A DNA stretch of 64,000 nucleotides from assembly GCA_958496175.1 (NCBI GenBank), contig OY292275.1:21142001-21206000 (forward strand), read 5' to 3'. The notes under the pieces were generated by a model, which saw only the letters and a program-made list of their open reading frames with translations, did no database searches and was not told the origin of the DNA. The stretch's first letter is position 1, and the number at the start of each line of letters is the position of its first letter. The position numbers and the translations under genes are program-made. The DNA comes from Sisyra terminalis. Lineage: Eukaryota > Arthropoda > Insecta > Neuroptera > Sisyridae. Below, piece by piece: positions 24,186-36,380 of the stretch.

Positions 24186-27100
24186 GTTGTTTTTGTGTTG
24201 GTTTTTTATTATCATTAATTACATTTTTATGTACGGTAGCTCTGTATTACACATAAATTGGTGCAATATTACTACTAAGTTATTATGTATACAAGATTGA
24301 AAAAAAATAATACATTTTCAAGAAATATTATGCTTTGCTCAAAGTTAATACCAAATGTCGTTAATATATATATTTTCCTGTCATTTATGTTATATGTTGT
24401 AGTTCTAAAGATTTTTTGTTTCAACAATACAAATTTTTCTCGAGGAAAATGTTTCCTTGTCATTGAATACCTACACTTTTGTCGTACGATAATTTTTTTT
24501 TGTCACATAAAACATTGGGGGTAATTCTAAATATTTTATTGGCGTTTTAAAAACCTTTTTTGTCTTTAGTTTACCTAGTTCTGGCAGATAAATCTATCCC
24601 ATTATAAGATATTCATATAGAAAGAGCTTAAAGTTAAAGTTAGTCAAAGTAATGCAAGTCACAGACTTAAGTCTGGAATATAATTTAGAAAAACTAAACT
24701 GTTGAAAGAGAATGTGATCTTAGTCACAATCTTAATATTTCACCTCTAGTTGATCCTCTGCACAAAACGGGTTGTAAAAAAATTATCAGAATAATTCTAG
24801 AATAACCTTGTGTTCATCAAAATGAAGAACAATCGACTTACACCACTCTGACTTTAACTCCCTCATATGTTAGCTTACTGGAGCTTTTGCAAAAGTGCAC
24901 AAAAGTTTATGACACTATATATGTATGTCACGTTTGCTAGTATATATGGATGCCGGTTAAAAAATTATCAGAAACTACTGAATCAAACTAAATTCTAAAA
25001 ACTTTTAGAAAATTTTTAAACACTATCTTAGAGGAACTTCTAACTGATATCAATAACTTTACCTGCGTGACATAAAGCTATATCTATAATATTGGTAATA
25101 GTAATAATAATTTGCTTTTTTTGTACTTAATACAGTTTAGAGTCGCTATATTTGTTTTTGTGATATGATTAGTGTTTTTCCGATGCGTGCATTGTGGTTA
25201 ATGTTTTTGGATTAGCCATAAGTCGTAGCGTATTACAGTTTTACAACGTAGTATTTTTAACAGCCAATAATTAGTTTTAACTGAAATAAATTTACTAAAA
25301 TACAGTTAATAAAAATTACCAAATGAAACCAATCACACTTATATTTAACTAAAACTTTCAATTTTATTTGTTTTTACAGTCGGGTGGGATTGTGTATTTA
25401 AATTTTTTTATTTCATTATGCGATGTTGGTAATTTTAAATAGCTAACCACTTAAACTTGCTTAAATTGCTATTATTTATAAGAGATGCTCTACCCTAGTT
25501 CAAGGTACTACGGTAGTTTTTATTAATATCTATTTGTTCTAAGATCACCGAAATTTACTTAAAAGAATTTACATATAAACGTTATATAAGCTTTTATTAT
25601 GGTTATTTATCTTCGCTTTATAACGGTTTTAAGCAACTCTCTAACATCTAACTCTAACTCTAGATGCTTTTTTATTATCGTTTTAATTATATATCAATAT
25701 TAAAATAACAATTGCCACTAAAACTCACTGAAGTTTGTCATTATACAAGGTCAAAGACAATTTAAGAATCCTTAAATATGTATTTTCTTCTATAGGATTA
25801 GAAACATAATTATTTCACCAACCAACAAATATAGTACAACCTTTATATTTCCTCAAGTATACCTTCATACCTAATGTATTTTACAAACTATATTTTTGCT
25901 TTCATTGTTCTCAAATTTAACTTTATTCTTAATTAGTTTTATTCTTAATTATTTTTTAATCAATGACGACTAGAGTTGACTATACAATAGGTGACCGTGG
26001 TGCGTTTGGGAATCAATTTTCTTCATTATTTTGTACATAGGAAAAAATAAATAAATAGTAATCTTATTATAACTTTCCTTGCTTTTAAAAATTGTTTAAC
26101 ATAAAAAATTGGTTTCTAAAATTACTATAATATCGTTAAACTTTGAATTTCCCATTATTACTTATTTTAAAATAATGATGAAAAAAAAATATACTTTGTC
26201 GATAATTTTGAATTAAATTAAAATAATTTGTTTATTCGATATTTGTCGTTATATCGGTATATTTCTGACAAAAACTTTTATTCTATGATAAAGAAATATT
26301 TACACAAATAATTTTCATACTCTTCGAACCATTTTATTTTATATAATTTTTTTCAGTCTTTTAATACTTGTATGATAGTATGCTGGTTGCTTTTGTTAAC
26401 CAATAGACTTTGTATCGTACAATTTTTATGTACCAATGACTATGAAATTTATAATGTATGCAAGTTTCAAGGAAGTACAATATAAAATTTCACAAAAAAT
26501 CTTACATGGTCTCATTTAGTTATTGTAACATAACTAATGTTATAATGTAGCATAATAATTGATTATTATATAATATTTGAAACTATAAAATCTTTTAGTT
26601 AGGTCTTTGTGAGGAATCCTTTGTGAATTTGATTTACGAGGCTCCTTCGTGCATTTTAATAAATGATTTGATACAATGAATCTCGATTCATAAAAGTCTA
26701 CAATAAACAATTATGTCATATGGCCTAGATTTCGTAAAAAATGAAGGTGAGCTAATGAAAAACTATTTTGGAATACAAATTCATTAGAGGTACAACTTCC
26801 ACTGTGCAAATTTTAGACGACGTGGTAGACATTTAAAGCACGTTACATAAGAATAGAAAATGGTTTTTTTCCCTTTACAAATTGATCATACAAATTTAAT
26901 TTAGTTTGAAATTTCAATGTTTTTACTTGAAATACACCTTGATTATATCCCATTTGTTTATCGAAAACACTATGCGATAAAACTTATACCTACAATTATT
27001 AAAGGACATAATAAATTGTGTGTCTCATTACCTGGAAATTCTATTGTTACAAAGCACTTATAGTTTCGGAGGTATATTATTTGAAACATTTAAAGAAAAA

Positions 27101-28227
27101 TGATAAGACAAGATTTTTAAATTCTTTTTTAAATGAGACATTCTATCTTTATGGGTCTAGACCCTAAGGTCATTAAATTTATTCAACTTCCAAAAATTTC
27201 TGGTAAAAGAATTTTAACAAAGACACATACAAGTGTTATGACTTATGTAACATAGTAAAAAAATAAAAATCTAAACGTTAACTACTGTTGTAACTTATCT
27301 GCATGAAGCGGTTTTTGAATTTGCGCTCCAAAATTGTTTTAGTGATAATTTTAAAGGATATCCATATTTCAAACAGTCTGATGCAAAAAATGCATTCATA
27401 ATTTACAAACTACTGGTTTTATAATAAATGAGCTACTTCATTGTTATCATATTTCTTAATCTTAAGTCATTTATAATAGCTGGAGATATTAACTATCGTT
27501 AATTTACAGTGGTGTTCCAAATTGTACTGTTCAGTATTCACCGATCATTTATAAAATTACAATGGTTAAATGGTTATTCAAGAACTATTAGGTTTCAGTG
27601 AAAATTGAAAATATTAGCTCTCGTGACTTAAATATCAATTCTAATGATTATATGAAAAAAAAAGAAGTAAATTGAAAAAATGTCAATATATCCACTCATG
27701 AACGTAGCCAAGAGAGAACAGGCAAGAAAAATCAATAATATGTATCCTTAAAAACTGACAATTTAATGATTTTGCTTATTTTTTTCCTTTATTTGCTTAC
27801 ACCATATTCTGTAATAAAGATCTTATTTTCGGGAAAATGGTGAACTGCAGGTTATCTTTTTATCTATACCTTAGCCCATGAATACATATACAATTCAAGA
27901 AGCAATGTATTAAGGCTAAATTTGAAAAAAAAAACATAAATCAGCATTCATAGAGTGTTACTTAATGACGTTTTTATCTGATTTTCGTAAATAAAAGAGA
28001 TAATTCTATGAAAACATACATATATACATAATTCCAAAAGACATGTCTTGATAAATTCAAGGGACCTCAAAATATTTGGCTATAATTTTTCCAAGTTTTA
28101 ATATCCACCTCTTTTTGTCATATCTTGTCCTCAACCCTTATTCTCCTTTTTGATGGCGGCATTTTGATAACAAATGTAACTTAATTATCTTAATATATAA
28201 GACTTAATATATTACTTAATATATAAG
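24186..28227. other. Non-coding tract
   Basis: AT-rich sequence without a recognisable gene. The paired frames at 24275-24524 on both strands are low-complexity. A possible degraded SINE tail on the minus strand lies near 25590-25660 (AGAGAGTTGCTTAAAACC, TTATAAAGCGAAG), too weak to list as a copy. A tandem ACTTAATATATAAGA duplication lies near 28180-28235. Confidence 0.5.
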
Positions 28228-28385
28228 ATGTAACTTAATTAACAAATATTCTGTTCTTCATCAACTGACAAAGTAATGAACCAGAATGTTCCAACGACGA
28301 TGTTAACCATAGGTATTGCCTGAAGAAGTTGAAAAATATGTCAATGAAATGTTACAAAATTTAAAAACGTAACATCAAATTATTC
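28228..28385. repeat. Dispersed repeat, copy 2
   Basis: Counterpart of 19300-19445, same orientation, with GAACCAGAATGTTCCAACGA, CGATGTTAACC, TATTGCCTGAAGAAGTTGAA and a later CCCGAGAAATACC. Divergence between the two copies suggests an old family. Confidence 0.6.
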
Positions 28386-31300
28386 CGCATCCAAATTCCC
28401 GAGAAATACCCAGTTGATAAAGTAAAAAAGTTTGCATTAAGTTTCAAGTAATACACTTGGGTTAAGTAAAATATCCTTTTGAAAGAATATGTGAAGTTGT
28501 GTTTTTGTATGGAGAATCGCCTGGTCAAAGATATCACATTTGAGGACATTACCAAATCAAAAGCTTTTCAACAGTACTTTTAGATCGAAAATTGAATTGA
28601 AGATATTCCTTTCTATATCTTCAAATAAAAAAATATCATCAAATGTTTAATATATTCAAATTTCATAACAAGAAATTTAAACTTTCCATTTAAATCAACG
28701 ATTAATTTTAAGATTGGATTAGTTTTAATTTATGTATTCAATGTTTCTAATGGATTTTCAAACATAAACCGTTTCTGTTTATTTATGTATGAAAAAAGTT
28801 ACTGAGGAACTAAATTGCTAGTAATTTTAATGCAAAATTCTTCTTAAAACTCCGCTTTTACTATGATACCTTTCTTTTTAATGTAAATGCAACTGCAAGA
28901 TTCGTTCTATTTAAGATATACATATTGAAATAATGTAAAAGAAAAATGGATTTACTCAAAAGTATAAACAGCATACATGTATAATTTCAAATAAATACCT
29001 TCATTTCTAGTCATACATTTTATTGCCTACAACGGTAATGAAATTTTCTGAATAACTCTGCAGCAAATAAATAGTGCGTTTCTTAAATTAATATCCATAT
29101 ATTATTTCGTGTTATTATTTAGATAATTTTAATAAATTCAAATTACAATTAAAATTTTCTGTCCGTGTGTAATTGTACTAAATGAATGGAAATCAGGAAA
29201 TGTGTACAGAGAAAATTATATTTTAACGTCAAACCAATGATAAAGCAAATTACACAATTTTTTACTTTCGATAATTTTTTTTAAGTTTTTATTTTAATTT
29301 GAAATTTTACATACATTAATAAACCAATTTTCTAAATTTTAATGATTTGCTTTTAAAGTGTTCCTAAAAATATCGGAAACACACTTTTTTTTGTCAAAAT
29401 TAAAACCTAAATTATCTTCATAATCGGTTGAAATGCGGCTATACCAAATTAAATAGTTTAAAAAAAAAGAGAAGAAATAGTAGGTGAAATGAATAATAAA
29501 AACTACTGCGTGTTTCCATTCTAATGACTATGATACAAATATTTATTAAAGCATTACTAATAAAAAGCATAGAGCATTGCTGAAATAAATGCATGGAAAC
29601 ATGATTTTCTGTTTTTACTCTACTAAAGCTGAATTGAATTATAGAGCTAAATAAAAAAAAAATAAGCAAATTATTTATTTGAAAAATTTATCAATGTAGC
29701 ATTTATGTCTTTATCAGTGTCTACATTGATGAAAACGTGAGTTTAAAAATTGAGAAAAACTAAATAAAAATAAGTGTCTTTTCTTATATATTATAATAGA
29801 TTTTATATAATAATATTTATTATACCACAATACTATCTATTATAATATGATACTATGTTACTATAATAATTATTATGTTATTTATTATAATAAAAATAAT
29901 AATTATTATGTCCATTTTCATTCATTTATAAGATATATCAGCTCACTGAAATAGTATGATCAAAATATGTATGGAGGTACGATTTTTTTTTAAAGATTGA
30001 ATAAATTTATTGTAAATCATTTTAGAATTATTTTTTTTAAATTCTTTAATTATACTTTTGAATTAACTAAAAGTACGTATAAGATTATAACATCATTATT
30101 AGAAGAGTCCAATTACTGTTGGATAGAATCAATGAAGCTGCATAATAAAAATCGTCATACTAACATCAATGATAAAGAAATAAAGATCATGGTTATCATT
30201 ATGAAGAAGCAAATATATTTTTTTATCAAAAAAAGGAAATGGACAATCGGTTCTTTATGAAATATAGCAGAAGTTTGGAGACATAAAAGTATAGAAGTAT
30301 TCTACTGATAAAGTTTTTTCCTTGGTCAAAAAAATTAAAAATATTTAAAAATCATGGATTCCTTTATACTAATAGAGGAATTATAAATTGTACAAATTAT
30401 CATGTAATGATATATCAAACAGGACAAAAATGAAACTTCAACGAAGGAGAACATTTTAAATAAAAAATCTTGTATGGTAATGCGGAAAATACAATATTCG
30501 TTCGGCCATCTCATGTGATTACCTCCAAGATACAGATTGTTATAACGAGCACCAATTTTTGATAGAAGAAGCGTTAAAAAAATTAGGGAGGCGAAAGTTA
30601 AGTGCGTCATATTCTATATCAGGGTTAAAGCAATCTTCATATAAAATTTTATCAAAATCGGTTTAGTAATATAACAAAAAGACTGAGTTGCTTTTGTATT
30701 TATTATATTAGTATGCATTAACTTACTATCAGATAATTTTAAAGATTTTACTATTTTTAAAGTTATCAAATTTGCAAAAAATACAATATTCAAACATAAG
30801 AATTCATTTTTCAGTTAAAATATTCATGTAAGTAGGTAAGATTTAGAAAGTATAAATTATGCTTTCAAATATAAGCCTTTGTTCCGGTAATTGAAAATCT
30901 TGGAAATCACTAAAATCATAAAAATTCACATAAGTTAGGAATGTTTGTATAGTATAAGTGAGCCCCATATTTTGAAAGTAGTCTAAGTCCATTTCAGGAA
31001 CGGCTTATAAAACTATCTTGTTTTCAACTTTGAGAACATAAATTTAATGTTAAAGAAGTTATTACAGTTTTCTAACAAAAAATTGTATTGAAACAATAAT
31101 TTGTGCGCATTTAATAGTTTCAATATCATTACAATATGCTTAGTTACATAATATAGAAGAATAACAGAATATTTTTTTTTTTGAAATAAACTCAGATCAC
31201 TTTTCAATAATATTTACTCTTTCAAACATGGGACCATAATATTTTTCCCATCCAAAGTTAGTACTTATTTTAAATTTTTCCACATAATGTGTGTAACAGT

Positions 31301-31640
31301 ACTTATATTGATCAGCAAAAACTGTCAAATGAAAAAAATAATCTAAGAACGAATGAATTCTAGATTGACAGAAAAGTATAATACTATCATATATTCCTGC
31401 TTATAATCCGAGACAACACAGTTTATTATCCCCAAAATCTTTTTTTCGAGTAAAGAAAAAACAAACATTATATATTCCATAACGGCGTATGACCCGCGGC
31501 AATTTTTATGGCAAATACAACAATGGTGGGTTTTGAAATTTTATTTGTTCAATATATTTAACACTATCCATAAAAGTAAGGCATTGCAAATGTTAGATAA
31601 CTTAAAAAATGTCATTAAAGTAAAGCTTAGAAATTACTAA
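28386..31640. other. Non-coding tract
   Basis: AT-rich sequence. About 29788-29911 is a very AT-rich, partly self-complementary TATAAT/ATTATTA stretch. Near 30640-30670, AAAATTTTATCAAAATCGGT resembles a short motif carried by many insect repeats. Frames at 29439-29669, 29997-30260 and 30335-30610 show no family features. Confidence 0.5.
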
Positions 31641-31793
31641 TGAAAGTGGCCACTCCAAAATTGGTAGGTATTGAGTTCGATTTTCGTATCAAGCAAATTT
31701 ACGATTTTTCTCGATTCACGGAATTTTATTAACCCTAGAGTCGCTAAAGACCTTGGTAATTATAAAGCGACGGTAAATAGCAATTAAAAAGAA
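31641..31793 (+). mobile_element. tRNA-derived SINE copy
   Basis: GTGGCCACTCCAAAATTGGT, B-box-like GAGTTCGATTTTCG, TATCAAGCAAATTTACG, TCTCGATTCACGG, TTATTAACCCTAGAGTCGCT, AAGACCTTGGTA, TTATAAAGCGACGGTAAATA, ending AATTAAAAAG. The 5'-most part of the tRNA-like head is missing. This copy has the best preserved body. Confidence 0.75.
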
Positions 31794-34700
31794 GAGGCTA
31801 GAAATTCCAAGCTGAATTAAAAAAACACACTTTAAAAATAAATATAAAAATTGTATGTATAGTGTATACTTATGGACACATATAAGAACTTGTACTTTCT
31901 TATAAAAGTACAGTTTCTTTGAGGGAATAAGTTTAAACCGTTCTTGCCAGTATTAGTGTATGAATTTTATTATTTCAAGTTTTTTATTTTTATTTTTACT
32001 CACTTATATTTTAAACGAAAAGTTTAAAGTTTATTCGCTACTAGGTAACTGAAAACTACATAGAATATCCAACTTTCGTTACAATAATTGAAACGGCAAC
32101 TATTGCCCTTCTCATGACGTACCTAAGGAAGTATAGCTTCAGAAAAAAAAACTTTGGCTACAGAGAAACTGTTTTATTAGATTATCAGCGTCGACGTATA
32201 ATTTTTCTGTACGTATAAGGAAATTTAATTTTTTTTCAAAACATAATCTGTGGATTATATACAGAAAAACATGGTATTCATCCTAGAAAAACGAAAGTAA
32301 AAATTGGTTCAAAACTTTTGTAGTTTGGTAAGTGGTTCGGTTAAATACTTCATCTTTTATTTTTGCTAGGGAAGTTAATTTGAATACATAATGATCCATA
32401 TAAGGATCAATTTGGTACTAATGTTTAAAAAAAGAATAATACTATGAAGATCATGGGACTAGTAAAATAACTGCAGTAATATTTGAAAAAATCGTTTCAT
32501 GCACTGCAATCGCATATTGTTTGACTCATTTTTGGCGAAAAACTTTGAAATTGTGTCAAGGAGTATGAATAATTAATAAACTAAAATCAAATTTATGGAG
32601 TTGTTTAACATTGCAATTGTTCAATTTTAAATTTATTGTTTTACGTATATGTTTACCGCATAATTTAAGCACCAATGAAATTGCTCTTAAAATAATAATT
32701 TAATAAAAACATTTTTGTCCTTGCAAAATGCTCAAAAGAGAATAATTACAACAAAAAGAAGTAGTGTTTGATTAAAATTTATGAAGTAAACAATTTAAAT
32801 TTATTAGAAATTGTAAGATAGTGAAATATTTAAAAAATAAATTAACAAATTAAAATATCCTGTTTAAAATTTTCAATCGGTTAGCAAAAATAACAATTTT
32901 TTAAACTATCCATATGCATAAGAAGAAAGAAAAATTAAAGCCATATGATGATATTTTAAAAAAATTTTAAACTTCCTGTATTGTTTCGAAAATGTGATTA
33001 ATGATTTAGTAGTTGAAAGGTCATGAACAAAGATATTTAATAAAATTTTCTCAAATAGACAAACGAAATAAAATTATGTTAATTAGTGAGTAACTTCTTA
33101 AAATGCCGAAAACCAATGCTATATTTTTAGGAATCAAAATGAGATAATGATTTCTTGAAATTATCCAGAATTATCTGCAACATTTAATCCTAGTTTATGT
33201 AAGTACAATAAACTTTAATTTCATTATGTGGAAAACAAATTAACATGAAGAAATATTTCTAAGTATTTACTGTATAACTATTGCTTTTAAATGGCCATAT
33301 TTTTTACCTTATTACTTAACAGTTAATTATTTAAATCATGACATATTATTTTTTCATATAAATACCTACCTAAGTTTAAAAAGCCGGATCAAGCATGGTT
33401 TTTTTATATTTTTGTACATAAAAAATAATATCCCAACTGTTAATAAAAAGACGTGGAAAATTTGATTTCTAAATATTCAATTCTGAGAAATGATAATATA
33501 TTTTTTATTTAATTTTTGACCAATTAAGCCTCAAAGACAAAAAATATGGAATATATTAAAGTCAACGACTAATCAAAAATTAGGTGTATTTCTAATTTAG
33601 AATTTCATTTTTTATAGGATAAACAGCAAATTAGTTGATGAAATGAATGAACGAATAAAAATATAACATACTGTATTAATCTGAAATAAAATTAACTAGG
33701 CATGTAATTTTATTTTACTATAAGGCTAATAATAAATGTACATATTTATTGATTATAATAAATTAAAAATAATTAAAAAACTGCAAGAATCCAAACTGTA
33801 ATATGATTATTTTTTTATGAACAAAGATGTAAACGTTCTTTTAATGAGGTTAATTAAATGCAAAATTAAACGCTATTTAGAACGGTCAGTTGACCCAACA
33901 AGTAATACGCGAACAGAATAAACAAGGCAAACCAGTCATGTGGAATTGTAATGCACACGATCATGTTATGTCAAATAATGACAATAAGTGCAATATTCTT
34001 TAATTTTTTTGCTTAATTAATCCAAAATTAATTATTTATATTTTTGAAAGTACCTCGCTTATACTACATTAAAAAATTAATGGGTAGCTGCTGATTTATT
34101 GTACATACATACGCTATATTATTGCATTATAGTCAGCGTCTTATGCACCAAGCATATGGCACCAGGTATTCTTACTGTAACTTCATACGTTGATATAATT
34201 ACATTTGAACGATTAAATTATTTGAAAGTATAACATTCAGAATTAATAATAGCATGTAATTTTACGGTTTCATTTAATAATTTCATATTAGCGTAGAGAA
34301 ATATTTTAATATTTTGGAAGTCAAAAATATCAACCTTGATTATAATTGGGTTTAGGCATTTTAGACTTTTCAAAATTTTAAAATCATGACTTGTGTAACC
34401 GTTTTACTTCATATAATTGGATTTAAAGTTATTTTGACCTATATAAAAACGTACATTATAGTGAAATTTGAAGAGTAATATTATCATTACATTTCGATAT
34501 AGTACATGATGTTGTTTTGTAAGCCAATATTTGAAGGATAAATGTAGAACAGATATTATTTAGAGTAGTGATATTTGCTATGGAAAACTTGTCGATTTAA
34601 ATTTATGAATTAATTTTTCTTTACAATAAGCATAATTCCAATGTTACCGAAAACTTTGTTCAATTTCCGCATTTTAAGCGAAAACTAGTCAGGAAAATTT

Positions 34701-34979
34701 GTTTTAAAAGCATAGAGTTATTTAAATTAATTCATATTTCTCATTCACAATGTATCCACTAATTAAATTTCAATTACTTTATTGTAATTTTTACAAAACC
34801 TATTAATCATAATAATATGTTTTTTTCGAGCAAACATACCTTCTAATAAAATATAAATTAAGAATTTTTATTTAAAAAAATCTATTACTTTGAATTTTTT
34901 TGTGTGATGACAATTGATTAATGACAATTTATGTACTTCTGAATATACTATACTTGATAAATACATTTGAAAGCTTATT
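31794..34979. other. Non-coding tract
   Basis: AT-rich sequence; I saw no gene, no recognisable repeat and only short, low-complexity frames. Confidence 0.5.
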
Positions 34980-35145
34980 AGTGACCGCGTGGCTAAGGTG
35001 GCCGCTCCAAAACTACTAAGTGTTGGGTTTGAATCTCGTATCTAGCGAATTTTCGATATTTCTCGATTTGCAAATATTATTAACCGTAGAGTTGTTTAAG
35101 ACCATAGTAGTTAGCAAAACGTCGGTAAAAACAATTATTAAAACT
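34980..35145 (+). mobile_element. tRNA-derived SINE copy with intact-looking head
   Basis: A-box-like TGGCTAAGGTGG at 34990-35001, CCGCTCCAAAACTACTAAG, then B-box-like GGTTTGAATC and TCGTATCTAGCGAATTTTCG, TCTCGATTTGC, TTATTAACCGTAGAGTTG, AAGACCATAGTAGTTAGC, AAACGTCGGTAA. The spacing between the two boxes fits a polymerase III internal promoter of tRNA origin. A frame at 35020-35352 crosses the SINE and continues past it; it is not considered a gene. Confidence 0.75.
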
Positions 35146-35364
35146 ATCTTTGATACGAAACACTTATCTGGGTTCAGTTCTTCTATATACCCAAATAAAA
35201 TATCTAAAATTAAACGATCGATTCAAATGACCGAAATGAATACAATCTATTGTATGACAAACAAAAGATTATCGATCAATAATGTCGATATTATCGAGCT
35301 AAGAATGAAGTTAATTTTTAGGTGTTATACACATAAATTGCATCTATTTTGACCCATTGTAGGT

Positions 35365-35590
35365 CACTGTTTCTTAAAATTGGGGTACCCTTACCCCTGG
35401 GGATGCGGGAAAGTATTGAAAAAAAAAGTATTGAAAGTATTGAAGTATGAAAGAAGCCCCTAACATTATAAATTGTGAAATTGTTGATAATTAATTTCGC
35501 AAAAAATGTATTTTTCTAGACTAAAAAACATTCATTTTTGATGGGGTGTGGAGACCTATTATCCCCGATTCAAAAGGTTAAGAAACAATG
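35365..35590. mobile_element. hAT-like short element
   Basis: The left end CACTGTTTCTTAAAATTGGG and the right end, read inward on the minus strand, CATTGTTTCTTAACCTTTTG form inverted termini of the common insect/animal type CAGTGTTTCTTAA. GGGGTACCC and CCCCTGGGG follow the left end. The inside holds a short tandem repeat of GTATTGAAA (about 35412-35445) and a subterminal GGGGTGTGGAGACC. Neither coding capacity nor a clear 8-bp duplication was found. Confidence 0.55.
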
Positions 35591-36234
35591 CTTTAAATCG
35601 ATCGAGTATATTCACCTAACAATGTTTAAGAAACCTTTTTTGAGAAAATATTAACGAAAGACTGTGTTTAATAACACAACTTCAAGTACAGATAAAATTA
35701 AGTACCATTTATGCAAAAAATTTTCGTCAAAATAATTTATTATTCGGAGAATGTTTGGGGTAAAGAAATTGAAAACTTTTTTCAGACGAAAAAAACCATA
35801 ATATTGATTGCATTTATAAGTAAAAATGGTTTTGGTAAAAACAATTATTATTATAAAAATGCATTTTACAAGCTTGCGTTACAATTAAGTTTAAATTGTT
35901 ACAGTTAGTTTAAAAAAAGCTTACCTATAGTATTAACAAAAGTGTGAAAATTTTCTTAAAATTATGTAAAAACTTTGTATTAGTAGTATCTTTTTATACA
36001 ACTACATATAATATTTAGTTTTGTTTTTTTTTCTGATACATTTCTATTAATTATAGTTTGTAAGATAATAGCACAATTACATTTTGGGTTTTTGGTCTTG
36101 CGTTTTCTTACACTCTACCCCAAATAAACTTAGTTCTGCTCCAATAATATTGTGATATTTATAGATTAGTTACAGTGTTCTAAGCAAAAACAGTTTGGAA
36201 ATTTTTGTTCCTAATTTAACGGTATATTTTCACC

Positions 36235-36380
36235 GTCCGAAAATTTGCCGCCTCCTATTTTCATTACTTGTCAAGAAAATTGGTACAAAGTCAATTGACC
36301 TTTAAATTCCTTAATTATTTTAAAATGTACTCTTGGGGTTTTCTCAAAGCAAAATCTTTTATGGAATTATCAATGTCAAT
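36235..36380 (+). mobile_element. hAT-like element relic, third copy of the 14923 family
   Basis: Matches 14970-15110 in the same order: TTTGCCGCCTCCTATTTTCA, TCAAGAAAATTGGTA, CAAAGTCAA, CCTTAATTATTTTAAAATGT, ACTCTTGG, AAAGCAAAATCTTT, ATTATCAATG. Both termini are lost. Confidence 0.55.

Noticed and set aside
30335..30610. 91-codon minus frame as a membrane protein
   Set aside because: The hydrophobic start comes from T-rich sequence; no recognisable motif, and the flank carries a motif typical of dispersed repeats.
34980..35145. Functional tRNA gene
   Set aside because: A- and B-box-like motifs are present, but no acceptor stem pairing or full cloverleaf is visible, and the same head recurs with a shared non-tRNA body, marking a SINE.
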